Assembly (NCBI GenBank): GCA_021156245.1
Contig: JAJNBO010000274.1
Span: forward strand, 1-8,694
Direction: 5' to 3'
Length of the DNA: 8,694 nt
DNA from: Ramlibacter sp.
Lineage (GTDB): Bacteria > Pseudomonadota > Gammaproteobacteria > Burkholderiales > Burkholderiaceae_C
Shown: positions 1 through 8,170 of the stretch, one piece after another
Layout: each line of letters starts with the position of its first letter
How positions within the stretch are numbered: the stretch's first letter is position 1
Program-made: the position numbers and the translations under genes
The notes under the pieces: model-generated
Seen by the model: only the letters and a program-made list of their open reading frames with translations
Databases searched by the model: none
What the model was told of the DNA's origin: nothing

Positions 1-943
1 CGCCGCCTTCGAAGCGCTGGTACCCGTTGGCGATGCACCAGGCCAGCGGCTGGTAGTAGCACGCCTCGAAGTGCAGGCAGTCCACCCGTTCGAGCGCGCC
101 CCAGTAGCGTCCGTACGCGGCGTCGCCACCGATGCCGATCAGGCTGCTGGCGACCGGCTTGCCGTCCCGCTGCGCGATGAACAGCAGCCAGTTCTCCGGC
201 ATGGCCTGCGCCATCCGCTCGAAGAAGCCGGGCGCGAGGTAGGGCGCGTTGCCATGTTCGAGGTAGGTGCGCTCGTAGCAACGGTAGAAGAAATCCCAAT
301 CGGCCGGGGCGATGGCCTGGCCCTGCGCGTGCCGGAACGTCACGCCGGCCTCGGCGACCTTGCGCCGCTCCTGCCGGATCTTCTTTCGCTTTTCCTGCGT
401 GAGGCTGGCGAGGAAGGCGTCGAAGTCCGTCCAGCCTTCGTTGAGCCAGTGGAACTGCACCGTGTGGCGCAGCATGAGGCCCGCCTCGGTGCATGCCGCC
501 ACGTCGTTCCTGACGCACCAGGCGCGCACCCCCTGCACCAGCGCGAGGCGCGCGGTCGCATCGACGGCGAGCAGCCGCGGCCCCGGCACGGGCGTGAAGG
601 GAACGGCGGTGAGCGCCTTGGGGTAGTAGCGCACGCCGTGCTGCTCGTAGGCGTTCGCCCAGGCCCAGTCGAACACGTATTCCCCGTACGAGTGGCTCTT
701 CAGGTAGAGCGGGCAGGCCGCCTGCAATGCGCCGCCGCGCCACAGCGTGATGAAGTGCGGGTCCCATCCGGTGCTGGCCGCGGCGCTGCCGCTGGCATGC
801 AGCGCGTCGAGATACTCGTGCCGCATGAAAGGAGAAGCGCCCGCGCGCGCCAGCAACGCGTTCCACGCGGCGGCGTCCACCTCCGACGGCGCGCGCAGCA
901 CCCGGGTGACATAATCGTTTGAGCTTTTTTGCACGACTGACAT
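1..943 (-). CDS. FemAB-like GNAT-fold acyltransferase (COG3146/DUF482 type), 3' end cut by window edge
   Basis: 314 residues are visible, starting MSVVQKSSND; the C-terminus lies beyond base 1. Recognised family features in order: SPFMRHEYLDAL (37-48), HSYGEYVFDWAWANAY (84-99), FTPVPGPRLL (116-125), the VQFHW block (162-166), the basic EKRKKIRQERRK helix (184-195) and HFEACYYQPLAWCI (291-304), after which the usual FExG segment is just entered. These proteins are related to FemAB/peptidogalycan transferases; the substrate is unknown. The ATG (943-941) overlaps the nadE ATG of the opposite strand, and no Shine-Dalgarno site is seen, so a leaderless message is possible. A GTG at codon 4 is an alternative start. 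Oddity: between RAWC (140-143) and NDVAACTEAG (146-155) the usual strand containing an SSLHVLF-like motif seems to be missing, about 13-17 residues, in frame. The family call is firm; an active product is less certain. Confidence 0.85.
   Translation of the reverse strand, partial: MSVVQKSSNDYVTRVLRAPSEVDAAAWNALLARAGASPFMRHEYLDALHASGSAAASTGWDPHFITLWRGGALQAACPLYLKSHSYGEYVFDWAWANAYEQHGVRYYPKALTAVPFTPVPGPRLLAVDATARLALVQGVRAWCVRNDVAACTEAGLMLRHTVQFHWLNEGWTDFDAFLASLTQEKRKKIRQERRKVAEAGVTFRHAQGQAIAPADWDFFYRCYERTYLEHGNAPYLAPGFFERMAQAMPENWLLFIAQRDGKPVASSLIGIGGDAAYGRYWGALERVDCLHFEACYYQPLAWCIANGYQRFEGG
907..915 (+). promoter_or_regulatory. Candidate nadE promoter, extended -10 (TGACATAAT)
   Basis: TG-A-CATAAT fits an extended -10 element. 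It would start transcription near 921-922 and leave a leader of about 20 nt before the nadE ATG. No good -35 hexamer lies 16-18 bp upstream, so the call rests on the TGn extension alone. The element lies inside the first codons of the divergent acyltransferase gene. Confidence 0.4.
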
Positions 944-2606
944 GGCACTCACTATCTGTACGGCCCAACTCAACGTCACGGTGGGCGACATGGCCGGCAA
1001 CGCGCAAAAGATCATCGCGGCGGCGCGCACCGCCTACGAGCGCGGGGCGCGCCTGGTGGTCACGCCCGAACTCTCCATCTGCGGCTATCCGGCCGAAGAC
1101 CTGCTGTTGCGGCCGGCCTTCATCGCTGCCTGCGATGATGCCGTGAAAACGGTGGCCCGCGAGCTCGCGGGGTTGAAGGGGCTGCACGTCGTCGTCGGCC
1201 ATCCGCGCGGCACCGGCATCAAGGGCAAGTCCGTGCAGGTGCAGATGCGCTACAACGCAGCCAGCGTGCTGTGCGAGGGCAAGGTCATCGAGACCTACGC
1301 CAAGCGCGAACTGCCGAACTACCAGGTGTTCGACGAGTACCGCTATTTCACACGCGGGCAGGGCACCTGCGTGTTCCAGGTGGAGGACGTGAACGTCGGC
1401 CTCCTGATCTGCGAGGACGCGTGGTTCGAGGAGCCGGCCCAGCTGGCGCGCGTTTCCGGCGCGCAGCTGCTGGTGGTGCCCAACGCGTCGCCCATGCACG
1501 TGGGCAAGGTCACCGAGCGCATCGCGCAGATGGGCGAGCGCGCCAAGGCGGTCGACCTGCCGCTGGTCTACGCGCACCTCGTGGGCGGGCAGGACGAAGT
1601 GATCTTCGATGGCGGCTCCTTCGCCGTCAACGCCGACGGTTCGCTCGCGGCGCGCGCGCCGGCCTTCCGCGAGGACCTGTTCTACGTCGAATGCACGCCC
1701 GGTCCGACCACGTTCCAGCTGTCGGGGCCAATCGCTCCCGACCTCGGCGACGAGGAGGAGCTGTGGCATGCGCTGGTGCTCGGCGTTCGCGACTACATCG
1801 GCAAGAACGGCTTCCCCAGCGTGCTGCTGGGCCTGTCCGGCGGCATCGACTCCGCGCTGGTGATGGCGATCGCCGTCGACGCGCTCGGCGCCGACAAGGT
1901 GCGCGCGGTGATGATGCCGTCGCCCTACACGGCGGACATCTCGTGGATCGACGCGCGCGAGATGTCCGAGCGCATGGGCGTGCGCTACGACGAGATCTCG
2001 ATCAAGCCCGAGTTCGAGGCGTTCAAGGCCTCGCTCGCGAAGGAGTTCGCCGGCCTGCCCGAGGACACGACGGAGGAAAACATCCAGGCCCGCATCCGCG
2101 GCGTGCTGCTGATGGCCCTGTCCAACAAGTTCGGCGGCATCGTCCTGACCACCGGCAACAAGAGCGAGATGGCGACGGGTTACTGCACCTTGTACGGCGA
2201 CATGGCCGGCGGCTTCGCGGTGATCAAGGACGTGCTGAAGACGACGGTGTTCAAGCTGGCGCGGTGGCGCAACGCCAACGATCCGTATGGCACCGGCGCG
2301 AATCCGATCCCCGAGCGGATCATCACCCGGCCGCCCAGCGCGGAACTGCGCGCCGACCAGGTGGACCAGGACAGCCTGCCGCCGTACGAGGTCCTGGACG
2401 GCATCCTCTCGCGCTACATGGAGAACGACCAGGGCATCGAGGACGTGGTGGCCGCGGGCTACGACCGCGCCGTGGTGGAGCGCGTCGCCCGCCTGGTGCG
2501 CATCAACGAATACAAGCGGCGCCAGGCGCCCGTGGGCATCCGCGTCACCCACCGCGGCTTCGGCAAGGATTGGCGCTATCCTATTACCGGCAAATTCCGG
2601 GCTTGA
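942..2606 (+). CDS. nadE: Glutamine-dependent NAD+ synthetase
   Basis: 554 residues, the usual size for the shorter bacterial two-domain enzyme. It amidates nicotinic acid adenine dinucleotide to NAD+ in the cytoplasm, using ATP and ammonia released from glutamine. The N-terminal nitrilase-type glutaminase (about 1-265) shows its triad: Glu43 in TPELSICGYP, Lys121 in YAKRELPNY and Cys157 in LLICEDAW. The C-terminal synthetase (about 270-554) has the ATP pyrophosphatase loop SGGIDS (299-304), the TTGNKSEMATGYCTLYGDMAGG block (403-424) and a typical WRYPITGKFRA end. The start is set by MALTICTAQLN, which matches where relatives begin; no Shine-Dalgarno is visible. The gene appears intact, unlike several neighbours. 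glnB follows 149 nt downstream, a pairing I recall from other beta-proteobacteria; the spacer is filled with hairpins. Confidence 0.97.
   Translation: MALTICTAQLNVTVGDMAGNAQKIIAAARTAYERGARLVVTPELSICGYPAEDLLLRPAFIAACDDAVKTVARELAGLKGLHVVVGHPRGTGIKGKSVQVQMRYNAASVLCEGKVIETYAKRELPNYQVFDEYRYFTRGQGTCVFQVEDVNVGLLICEDAWFEEPAQLARVSGAQLLVVPNASPMHVGKVTERIAQMGERAKAVDLPLVYAHLVGGQDEVIFDGGSFAVNADGSLAARAPAFREDLFYVECTPGPTTFQLSGPIAPDLGDEEELWHALVLGVRDYIGKNGFPSVLLGLSGGIDSALVMAIAVDALGADKVRAVMMPSPYTADISWIDAREMSERMGVRYDEISIKPEFEAFKASLAKEFAGLPEDTTEENIQARIRGVLLMALSNKFGGIVLTTGNKSEMATGYCTLYGDMAGGFAVIKDVLKTTVFKLARWRNANDPYGTGANPIPERIITRPPSAELRADQVDQDSLPPYEVLDGILSRYMENDQGIEDVVAAGYDRAVVERVARLVRINEYKRRQAPVGIRVTHRGFGKDWRYPITGKFRA
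951..979 (-). promoter_or_regulatory. Candidate promoter for the acyltransferase gene, inside nadE
   Basis: On the minus strand GTGACG (979-974) and GATAGT (956-951) are 17 bp apart, each matching 4 of 6 sigma-70 consensus bases. Transcription would begin almost at the ATG (943), giving a leaderless mRNA, which agrees with the absence of a ribosome binding site. Such weak matches also occur by chance. Confidence 0.3.
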
Positions 2607-2651
2607 TCACTTGAAAAAGTCGCTGGGCGACTTTTTCAAGTGGCTTGATCA
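2601..2651. repeat. 9-bp direct repeat GCTTGATCA flanking the first hairpin
   Basis: GCTTGATCA occurs at 2601-2609 and again at 2643-2651, one copy on each side of the first hairpin. The left copy contains the last nadE codon and its TGA stop. The repeats bracket a 33-nt segment that is almost wholly palindromic. This is what a small inserted palindromic element with a target duplication would look like, but a chance or duplication origin is possible. The copies overlap the hairpin arms by a base or two. Confidence 0.5.
2608..2642. terminator. Hairpin 1: bidirectional terminator-like palindrome after nadE
   Basis: A perfect 16-bp stem (2608-2623 with 2627-2642) closes on a 3-nt TGG loop. Its core is A5-GTCGC-loop-GCGAC-T5, so on either strand a GC-rich stem runs straight into five Ts, as in a bidirectional intrinsic terminator. 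It begins two bases after the nadE stop. On the plus strand it could end nadE transcripts. On the minus strand it could stop transcripts coming from the convergent LOG operon through glnB. Confidence 0.7.
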
Positions 2652-2697
2652 GTGTGCAAGGGTCCGGCTTTGCCGGTCCTCTTCACACTGACCAGGC
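2643..2697. other. Hairpin 2: long imperfect stem-loop, central member of a three-hairpin array
   Basis: Bases 2643-2668 pair with 2672-2697 around a TTT loop. Twenty-two pairs form (two are G-U), interrupted by four mismatches. The strongest runs are TCAGTGTG with CACACTGA (2649-2656/2684-2691) and CCGGC with GCCGG (2664-2668/2672-2676). There is no T-tract, so this is not a terminator. It fits exactly between hairpins 1 and 3 with no spare base. The function is not recognised. Confidence 0.6.
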
Positions 2698-3674
<977 letters not shown>

Positions 3675-3678
<4 letters not shown>

Positions 3679-4082
3679 GCGAAGAGGAGTTGATGCAGGC
3701 CAGCGCCCCAGATGCCGGCGGCGACCAGCACCGACAGCAGCACCGCGGCGCTGCCCATGTCCTTGGCGCGCTTGGAGAGTTCGTGCCGCTCCAGCCCGAT
3801 GCGGTCGATCGCGCATTCGACGGCGGTGTTCAGCAGCTCCACGATCATCACCAGCAGCACGGAGCCGGCGAGCAGCGCGACCTCCACCCAGTTGCGGCCG
3901 ACCCAAAAGGCGAGCGGAACCATGACGAAGGCGAGGCAGGCCTCGAGCCGAAAGGCCGACTCACCCCACGCCGCCCGCAGCCCGGCCATCGAATAGCCGG
4001 TGGCGTGCCATAGGCGGCTGAATCCGGTGCGGCCCTTCTGGGGGTTCACGAGATCGGCGAGGACTTCGTCGCGGCTGGACAT
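3675..4082 (-). CDS. dgkA: Diacylglycerol kinase (prokaryotic DgkA type)
   Basis: 135 residues from the ATG at 4082. DgkA is a small inner-membrane trimer that phosphorylates diacylglycerol, recycling the lipid left by periplasmic glucan or lipopolysaccharide modification. Three membrane helices are expected at about 48-62, 65-89 and 112-129. The family signature is clear: ELLNTAVE (82-89), then DRIGLERHELSKRAKDMGSAAV (93-114), which includes the glutamates and aspartate of the active site. An in-frame GTG at 4100 would add six residues (MGDNPR); neither start has a strong ribosome binding site. It lies 27 nt after the RDD gene and its TGA overlaps the LOG ATG. Confidence 0.95.
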
Positions 4083-4109
4083 GCGCGGATTGTCGCCCAC
4101 CGGCTGCGG

Positions 4110-4601
4110 TCAGCCGGCGTCCACCAGCCGCGTGCCGGCCCAGGCGTCGTGCCAGAACTGGCGCTGTGGGTGAAAGCGGCTCAGGAGCGCCCAGAACACC
4201 ACCCAACCCGCTGCGACCACGCCCAGCTCACGCAGGGTGAACTTGCCGGACGTATAGGCGGCCAGCGGCGCCGCGAACCACATCGAGCAGTACACGTAGC
4301 GCAGCAGAGCGCGCCCCTGGGTGAGCCGCCGCCCGTGGCGATCGACGATGCCGATGCGCCAGGTCTTCATGGGCAGGGTCTGCCCTTTGCTCCAGAGGTA
4401 GGAGAAATACACCGCGAAAACCAGCACCAGGAAGCCTTGCAGCAGCCAGCGGCGCGCATCCATGGCGTTGCGCATGTCCACCGCAACGGAGAAGACGAGG
4501 GCGGCGATCAGGCCGATGGCGAAGAGCAGGAAGCCTTCGTACAGCCAGGAGGCCATGCGGCGGCGCAAGCTGGGCGCGGCCAGGGAAGCGGGAACGGTCA
4601 A
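4110..4601 (-). CDS. RDD family integral membrane protein
   Basis: 163 residues with about four hydrophobic helices (18-41, 53-71, 100-116, 125-141). The RDD family is a group of small membrane proteins, mostly of unknown function. Hallmarks are the basic N-terminal SLRRRMASWLYEG (11-23, with Glu22 where many members have the first Asp), GQTLPMKTWRI (73-83) and the C-terminal RQFWHDAWAGTRLV (147-160). The start is a TTG at 4601. The first good ATG (4556) would remove the conserved arginines before the first helix, and the TTG overlaps the upstream TGA as TTGA, so coupling is likely. No function is assignable beyond the family. Confidence 0.88.
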   Translation of the reverse strand: MTVPASLAAPSLRRRMASWLYEGFLLFAIGLIAALVFSVAVDMRNAMDARRWLLQGFLVLVFAVYFSYLWSKGQTLPMKTWRIGIVDRHGRRLTQGRALLRYVYCSMWFAAPLAAYTSGKFTLRELGVVAAGWVVFWALLSRFHPQRQFWHDAWAGTRLVDAG

Positions 4602-5177
4602 GGGGCGGGCAGGATGCCGGGGCGCGGCAGCAGCGTGTTGCGGTCGACCTGGCCGGGCGGCACCACCGCGAGACGGCCGTTGTCGGCACGGTTCCGCGGA
4701 GGGATGCGCGCCAGGTTGCGCTGCGGAACGGGACGCACCGCGGGCGCCGTCACCGGCGTGGGCGGCCTGGCCGCGTTGGCACCGGCGGCGAGCCTGCGCT
4801 TTTCTTCCGGCGGCAGCGCCTGGTACGCCTCCCAGCGGGCGCGCCGGTCGACGGAATCCAGGTCGCGGGTTTCAGCGAAGTTCAGGCGGGCCTGCGTGCG
4901 CTGCTGGGGCGACAGGGCCGCCCAGTCCGTCATCCGCGAGCGCAGCCGGGCCTGCTCCGGCGGAGGCAGGTTGCCGTAGTTGGACGACAGCGCCAGCCAC
5001 TTGCGCTTGTGCGCCTCGTTCAGCCGGCGCCTGGGTGGACACGGAAGGCGCCACGACCGGGCCCTGCGCCTGGGCTTGGCCCTGGCCGATGGGAGGCGCC
5101 TGCACGACCTGGCCGCATGCGGCGGCCGCGACCAGCAGCAAGCTGGCCAGGGCGAGGGAGGTGCGCACTGGGGTCAT
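4598..5177 (-). pseudogene. DUF3106 family exported protein, broken by a frame change near 5030
   Basis: The gene reads in two frames. The first 49 codons (5177-5031) give a signal peptide (MTPVRTSLALASLLLVAAAAC, cleavage or lipidation possible near Cys21) and a Gln/Pro/Ala-rich linker ending PSVSTQ; that frame continues as nonsense to 4872. The conserved DUF3106 part is in another frame from about 5029: RRLNEAHKRKWLALSSNY, LPPPEQARLRSRM, WAALSPQQRTQARLNF and WEAYQALPPEEKRRLAA. Relatives normally have a W-x2-L-x3-Q-x2-AL-x-PL block before this, which is absent, so a short out-of-frame deletion explains it better than a single-base slip. The remaining 580 nt lack 2 nt modulo 3. It follows DUF3619 by 13 nt and overlaps the RDD start. 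The role of DUF3106 proteins is unknown. A sequencing or assembly error is possible. Confidence 0.75.
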
Positions 5178-5190
5178 GATCCGGAAGGGC

Positions 5191-5619
5191 CTATTCGGTC
5201 CGGCCGGAGGACTTGAGGAATTGGACGAAGCCCGGGTCCGCGTAGGCGGCCGGTGGGAGGTCGTCGGTCAACAGGGCAGCGTCGACCTCGGCCAGCTCGC
5301 TGGCGCGGCGGTCCGTCTGGATGCTGTGGATCAGCACCAGCCCGGCCGCCAGGGCGATGAGCGGCAGCACGGACGCGATGCGGTGGAACCAGCTGGGCTC
5401 GTCGCCGCCCAGGGCGAGCGTTGCAGCGGCGCCACGGCCGACCACCACCGGCGCCGTGGCCGGCTTCTTGCGCGCGGCCAGCGCGCGCATCCGGGCAGCG
5501 CGCAGGCGCTCGCCCGTTTCGTAGGGCATGGTTTCGGCGCCTTCCGACAGGCGCAATGCGACCGCCCGGCCGAACTGGTCGGCCTGTCGCTGGGCACGCA
5601 GTAGCTCCGTAGTGGTCAT
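5191..5619 (-). CDS. DUF3619 family single-pass membrane protein
   Basis: 142 residues from an ATG at 5619 whose TGA overlap (ATGA, 5619-5616) couples it to the sigma factor. An AGGGA Shine-Dalgarno (5632-5628) lies 8 nt upstream. Layout: a soluble, basic N-terminal part (about 1-79) with a helical ERLRAARMRALAARKK segment (37-52), one membrane helix at 81-100, then a short outer tail with EVDAALLTDDLPPAAYADPGFVQFL (111-135), the most conserved family block. Function is not established. Its size, topology and fixed position behind a sigma gene resemble an anti-sigma factor, but no zinc-binding anti-sigma motif is present, so that role is inference only. Confidence 0.85.
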   Translation of the reverse strand: MTTTELLRAQRQADQFGRAVALRLSEGAETMPYETGERLRAARMRALAARKKPATAPVVVGRGAAATLALGGDEPSWFHRIASVLPLIALAAGLVLIHSIQTDRRASELAEVDAALLTDDLPPAAYADPGFVQFLKSSGRTE

Positions 5620-6182
5620 AGTTGGATTCCCTTTGCCTTCAGTGCCTTGCTGAGGGCCTGGACGGCTCTTGAGCAGTGGGTCTTGACACTGCCTTCCGAG
5701 CAGCCCATGGCCGCCGCTGTTTCGGCGACGTCCATCTCTTCCCAATAACGCATCAAAAACGCTTCGCGTTGACGAGCCGGCAACTCCTGGATCTCGAGCT
5801 CGATCTCGCGGAACACCTGGGCGCGGCGGGTGGAGTCCTCGGCGCTCTCGACCTGCTGGGATTCGTCGGCGGACTGATAAGTTTCCAGCAGGTCGAAATC
5901 GCCGTCGTCCGAGGCGGATTCGAAGTCGCTGAGGTTGGAAAAGAGCGCATTGCGCGTCTTCTGCCGCCGGAACCAGTCCAGCGTGCAGTTCGACAGGATC
6001 CGCTGGAACAGCATCGGCAGCTCGTTCGGCGGCTTGTCGGCGTAGTGTTCCGCCAGCTTCATCATGCTGTCCTGCACGATGTCCAGCGCGGACTCCTCGT
6101 CGCGAACGTGGTAGACGGTGCGCTTGAAGGCGCGCTTTTCGACGCCTTCCAGGAAGTCTGACAGTTCGCGTTCGGTGGCCAA
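5616..6182 (-). CDS. RNA polymerase sigma factor, ECF (sigma-70 family group 4)
   Basis: 188 residues from a TTG at 6182. Region 2 spans about 17-85 and includes RTVYHVRDEESALDIVQDSM (21-40) and the promoter-melting segment PMLFQRILSNCTLDWFRRQKTR (56-77). An acidic linker (about 86-120) follows. Region 4 is at about 130-185, with ELPARQREAFLMRYWEEM and a helix-turn-helix near 151-172 (DVAETAAAMGCSEGSVKTHC). I chose TTG because the family starts MATE(R/K)ELSDFL; the reading frame upstream is open but shows no family sequence. It heads the six-gene minus operon and is coupled to DUF3619, a probable regulatory partner. Its regulon and signal are not known. Confidence 0.9.
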   Translation of the reverse strand: MATERELSDFLEGVEKRAFKRTVYHVRDEESALDIVQDSMMKLAEHYADKPPNELPMLFQRILSNCTLDWFRRQKTRNALFSNLSDFESASDDGDFDLLETYQSADESQQVESAEDSTRRAQVFREIELEIQELPARQREAFLMRYWEEMDVAETAAAMGCSEGSVKTHCSRAVQALSKALKAKGIQL

Positions 6183-6242
6183 GAGTCCGTGACGGTGGTT
6201 TTTATGCGTTCGGGCCGCTGTGGCGCGACTGAACAGCCCGAA

Positions 6243-6251
6243 ATTATGGCA
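6243..6251 (-). promoter_or_regulatory. Candidate promoter of the sigma-factor operon, extended -10 (TGCCATAAT)
   Basis: Read on the minus strand, TG-C-CATAAT fits an extended -10. Transcription would begin near 6236 and give a leader of roughly 55 nt before the TTG start. No convincing -35 lies at the proper distance. A second weaker hexamer, CATAAA (6206-6201), is closer to the gene. Confidence 0.35.
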
Positions 6252-6267
6252 TTGCCGAAGCGCCCGG

Positions 6268-6296
6268 CTGGCACTGTTCTGTTGCAGTGCGATAAT
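6268..6296 (+). promoter_or_regulatory. Candidate ilvIH promoter (CTGGCA, 17 bp, GATAAT)
   Basis: CTGGCA (6268-6273, 4/6 to the -35 consensus) and GATAAT (6291-6296, 5/6) are 17 bp apart, and a TG precedes the -10 by one base (TGCGATAAT). This is the best sigma-70-like site in the window. Transcription would start near 6303, leaving a leader of about 140 nt before ilvI. Confidence 0.5.
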
Positions 6297-6302
6297 GCGC
6301 CT

Positions 6303-6442
6303 GCAAGTCAAAAGGCAAACGAGCCCGGATCCGGCGTGCGAAGCGCGCGCCCATGGCCCGGTGTTCTAAGTCCCGACGCAGCCTCACGAGGGCGGGCGAA
6401 GGGGCACCCCAAGGTTCGAAGTCGAAACCCGAAAGGTTGATC
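6303..6442 (+). other. ilvI 5' leader, about 140 nt
   Basis: This stretch lies between the predicted start site and the ilvI ATG. It holds small palindromes (CCGGATCCGG near 6330, GGGGCACCCC near 6405) but no long terminator-antiterminator pair. I see no leader peptide rich in Ile, Val or Leu codons, so classical attenuation is not supported. An ATG at 6353 is in frame with ilvI but lacks a ribosome binding site and family sequence. Confidence 0.35.
6432..6436 (+). promoter_or_regulatory. ilvI ribosome binding site (AAAGG)
   Basis: AAAGG lies 6 nt before the ATG at 6443. It decides in favour of [10 protein letters not shown] as the N-terminus over the in-frame ATG at 6353. Confidence 0.7.
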
Positions 6443-8162
6443 ATGGAAATCTCGAAAGCGGAGCTCAGCTCCGCGGCGGCCGCGCAGGCCGGCCCCTCCC
6501 AAGACCTCCGCGGCGCTGAAATCCTCGTCAAGGCCCTCCAGGCCGAGGGCGTGAAGTACGTCTGGGGCTATCCCGGCGGCGCGGTGCTGCACATCTACGA
6601 CGCGTTCTACAAGCAGGACACCATCCAGCACGTGCTGGTGCGCCACGAGCAGGCTGGTGACCTCGGGCCCCGGCGTCACGAACGCGGTCACCGGCATCGC
6701 CACCGCGTACATGGACAGCATCCCGATGGTGATCGTCACCGGCCAGGTGCCGACGGCCGCGATCGGCCTCGACGCTTTCCAGGAATGCGACACCGTCGGC
6801 ATCACCCGCCCGATCGTCAAGCACAACTTCCTGGTGAAGGACGTGCGCGACATCGCTCTGACCATGAAGAAGGCCTTCCACATCGCCCGCAGCGGCCGCC
6901 CTGGCCCGGTGGTGGTGGACATCCCCAAGGATGTGTCCTTCAACAAGACCCCTTATGCCGGCTACCCGGACAAGGTGGAGATGCGCTCGTACAACCCCGT
7001 GCGCAAGGGCCACAGCGGGCAGATCCGCAAGGCGCTGCAGCTCCTGCTGGCGGCCAAGCGTCCCTACATCTACTCCGGCGGCGGCGTGATCCTGGGCAAC
7101 GCCACGGACGAATTGCGCACGCTGGCGAACCTGCTCGGATACCCCTGCACCAACACGCTGATGGGACTGGGCGCCATCTCCGGCACCGATCCCAAGTTCC
7201 TGGGCATGCTGGGCATGCACGGCACGATCGAAGCCAACAACGCGATGCAGAACTGCGACGTGCTGCTGGCCATCGGCGCGCGCTTCGACGACCGCGTGAT
7301 CGGCAACCCGAAGCACTTCGCCTCCAGCGACCGCAAGATCGTCCACATCGACGTCGACCCCTCCAGCATCTCCAAGCGCGTGAAGGTGGACATCCCGATC
7401 GTGGGCGACGTGAAGGAAGTGCTGGCGGAACTGATCGCGCAGATCCGCGAATCCGGCCTCAAGCCCGACGCCACGGCGCTGGGCGGCTGGTGGGAGGCCA
7501 TCGAGGGCTGGCGCAAGAAGGACTGCCTGCGCTACGACCGCGCCAACCGGGAAGTGATCAAGCCGCAGCACGTGATCGAGACGCTGTGGAACATGACGAA
7601 GGACGTCGAGACCTACATCACGTCGGACGTCGGCCAGCACCAGATGTGGGCCGCGCAGTTCTACAAGTTCCAGGAGCCGCGCCGCTGGATCAACTCCGGC
7701 GGCCTGGGCACCATGGGCGTGGGCATCCCGTACGCGATGGGCATCAAGCTCGCGAAGCCGGACGCCGAGGTGTATTGCATCACCGGCGAAGGCTCGGTGC
7801 AGATGTGCATCCAGGAGCTGTCCACCTGCTTCCAGTACAAGACGCCCATCAAGATCGTCTCGCTGAACAACCGCTACCTGGGCATGGTGCGCCAGTGGCA
7901 GCAGCTCGATTACGAAGGCCGCTACAGCCACAGCTACATGGATGCGCTGCCCGACTTCGTGAAGCTGGCCGAGGCCTATGGCCACGTCGGCATGCTGATC
8001 GAGCGGCCCGAGGACGTGGAGCCGGCGCTGCGCGAGGCGCGCAAGCTGAAGGACCGCACCGTGTTCATGGACTTCCGCACCGACCCGACCGAAAACGTGT
8101 GGCCGATGGTGAAGGCCGGGCAGGGCATCACGGAGATGCTGCTGGGGTCCGAGGATCTCTAG
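6443..8162 (+). pseudogene. ilvI: Acetolactate synthase large (catalytic) subunit, frameshifted by an internal deletion near 6655
   Basis: Also called ilvB. The enzyme uses thiamine diphosphate and FAD to condense pyruvate with pyruvate or 2-oxobutyrate, the first common step of valine, leucine and isoleucine synthesis. Codons 1-71 (6443-6655) are normal: [26 protein letters not shown] and VRHEQA, including the catalytic Glu69. The frame then changes, and from GTG 6657 to TAG 8162 the remainder is intact: [34 protein letters not shown], the thiamine-diphosphate motif GEGS (Glu replacing the usual Asp) with NN 25 residues later, and a [10 protein letters not shown] block. The usual AVHAADGYARATGxVGVAL helix is missing. 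The 1720 nt become 592 codons if 56 nt are restored. Read unshifted from 6443, translation would continue as nonsense to 8272 (609 residues). Re-initiation at GTG 6657 would give 501 residues without the active-site Glu. It is either a lesion or an assembly error. Confidence 0.93.
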
Positions 8163-8170
8163 CCACGATT

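Noticed and set aside
71..922. 283-codon plus-strand frame opposite the acyltransferase
   Set aside because: The minus strand here encodes a recognised family with clear motifs. The plus frame is a shadow.
1271..2614. 447-codon plus-strand frame overlapping nadE
   Set aside because: Arg/Gly/Ala-rich alternate-frame reading of nadE; nadE itself is complete and conserved.
6295..6369. 24-codon frame as an ilv attenuation leader peptide
   Set aside because: Its ATG overlaps the predicted -10, it has no ribosome binding site, and it is not enriched in Ile, Val or Leu codons.
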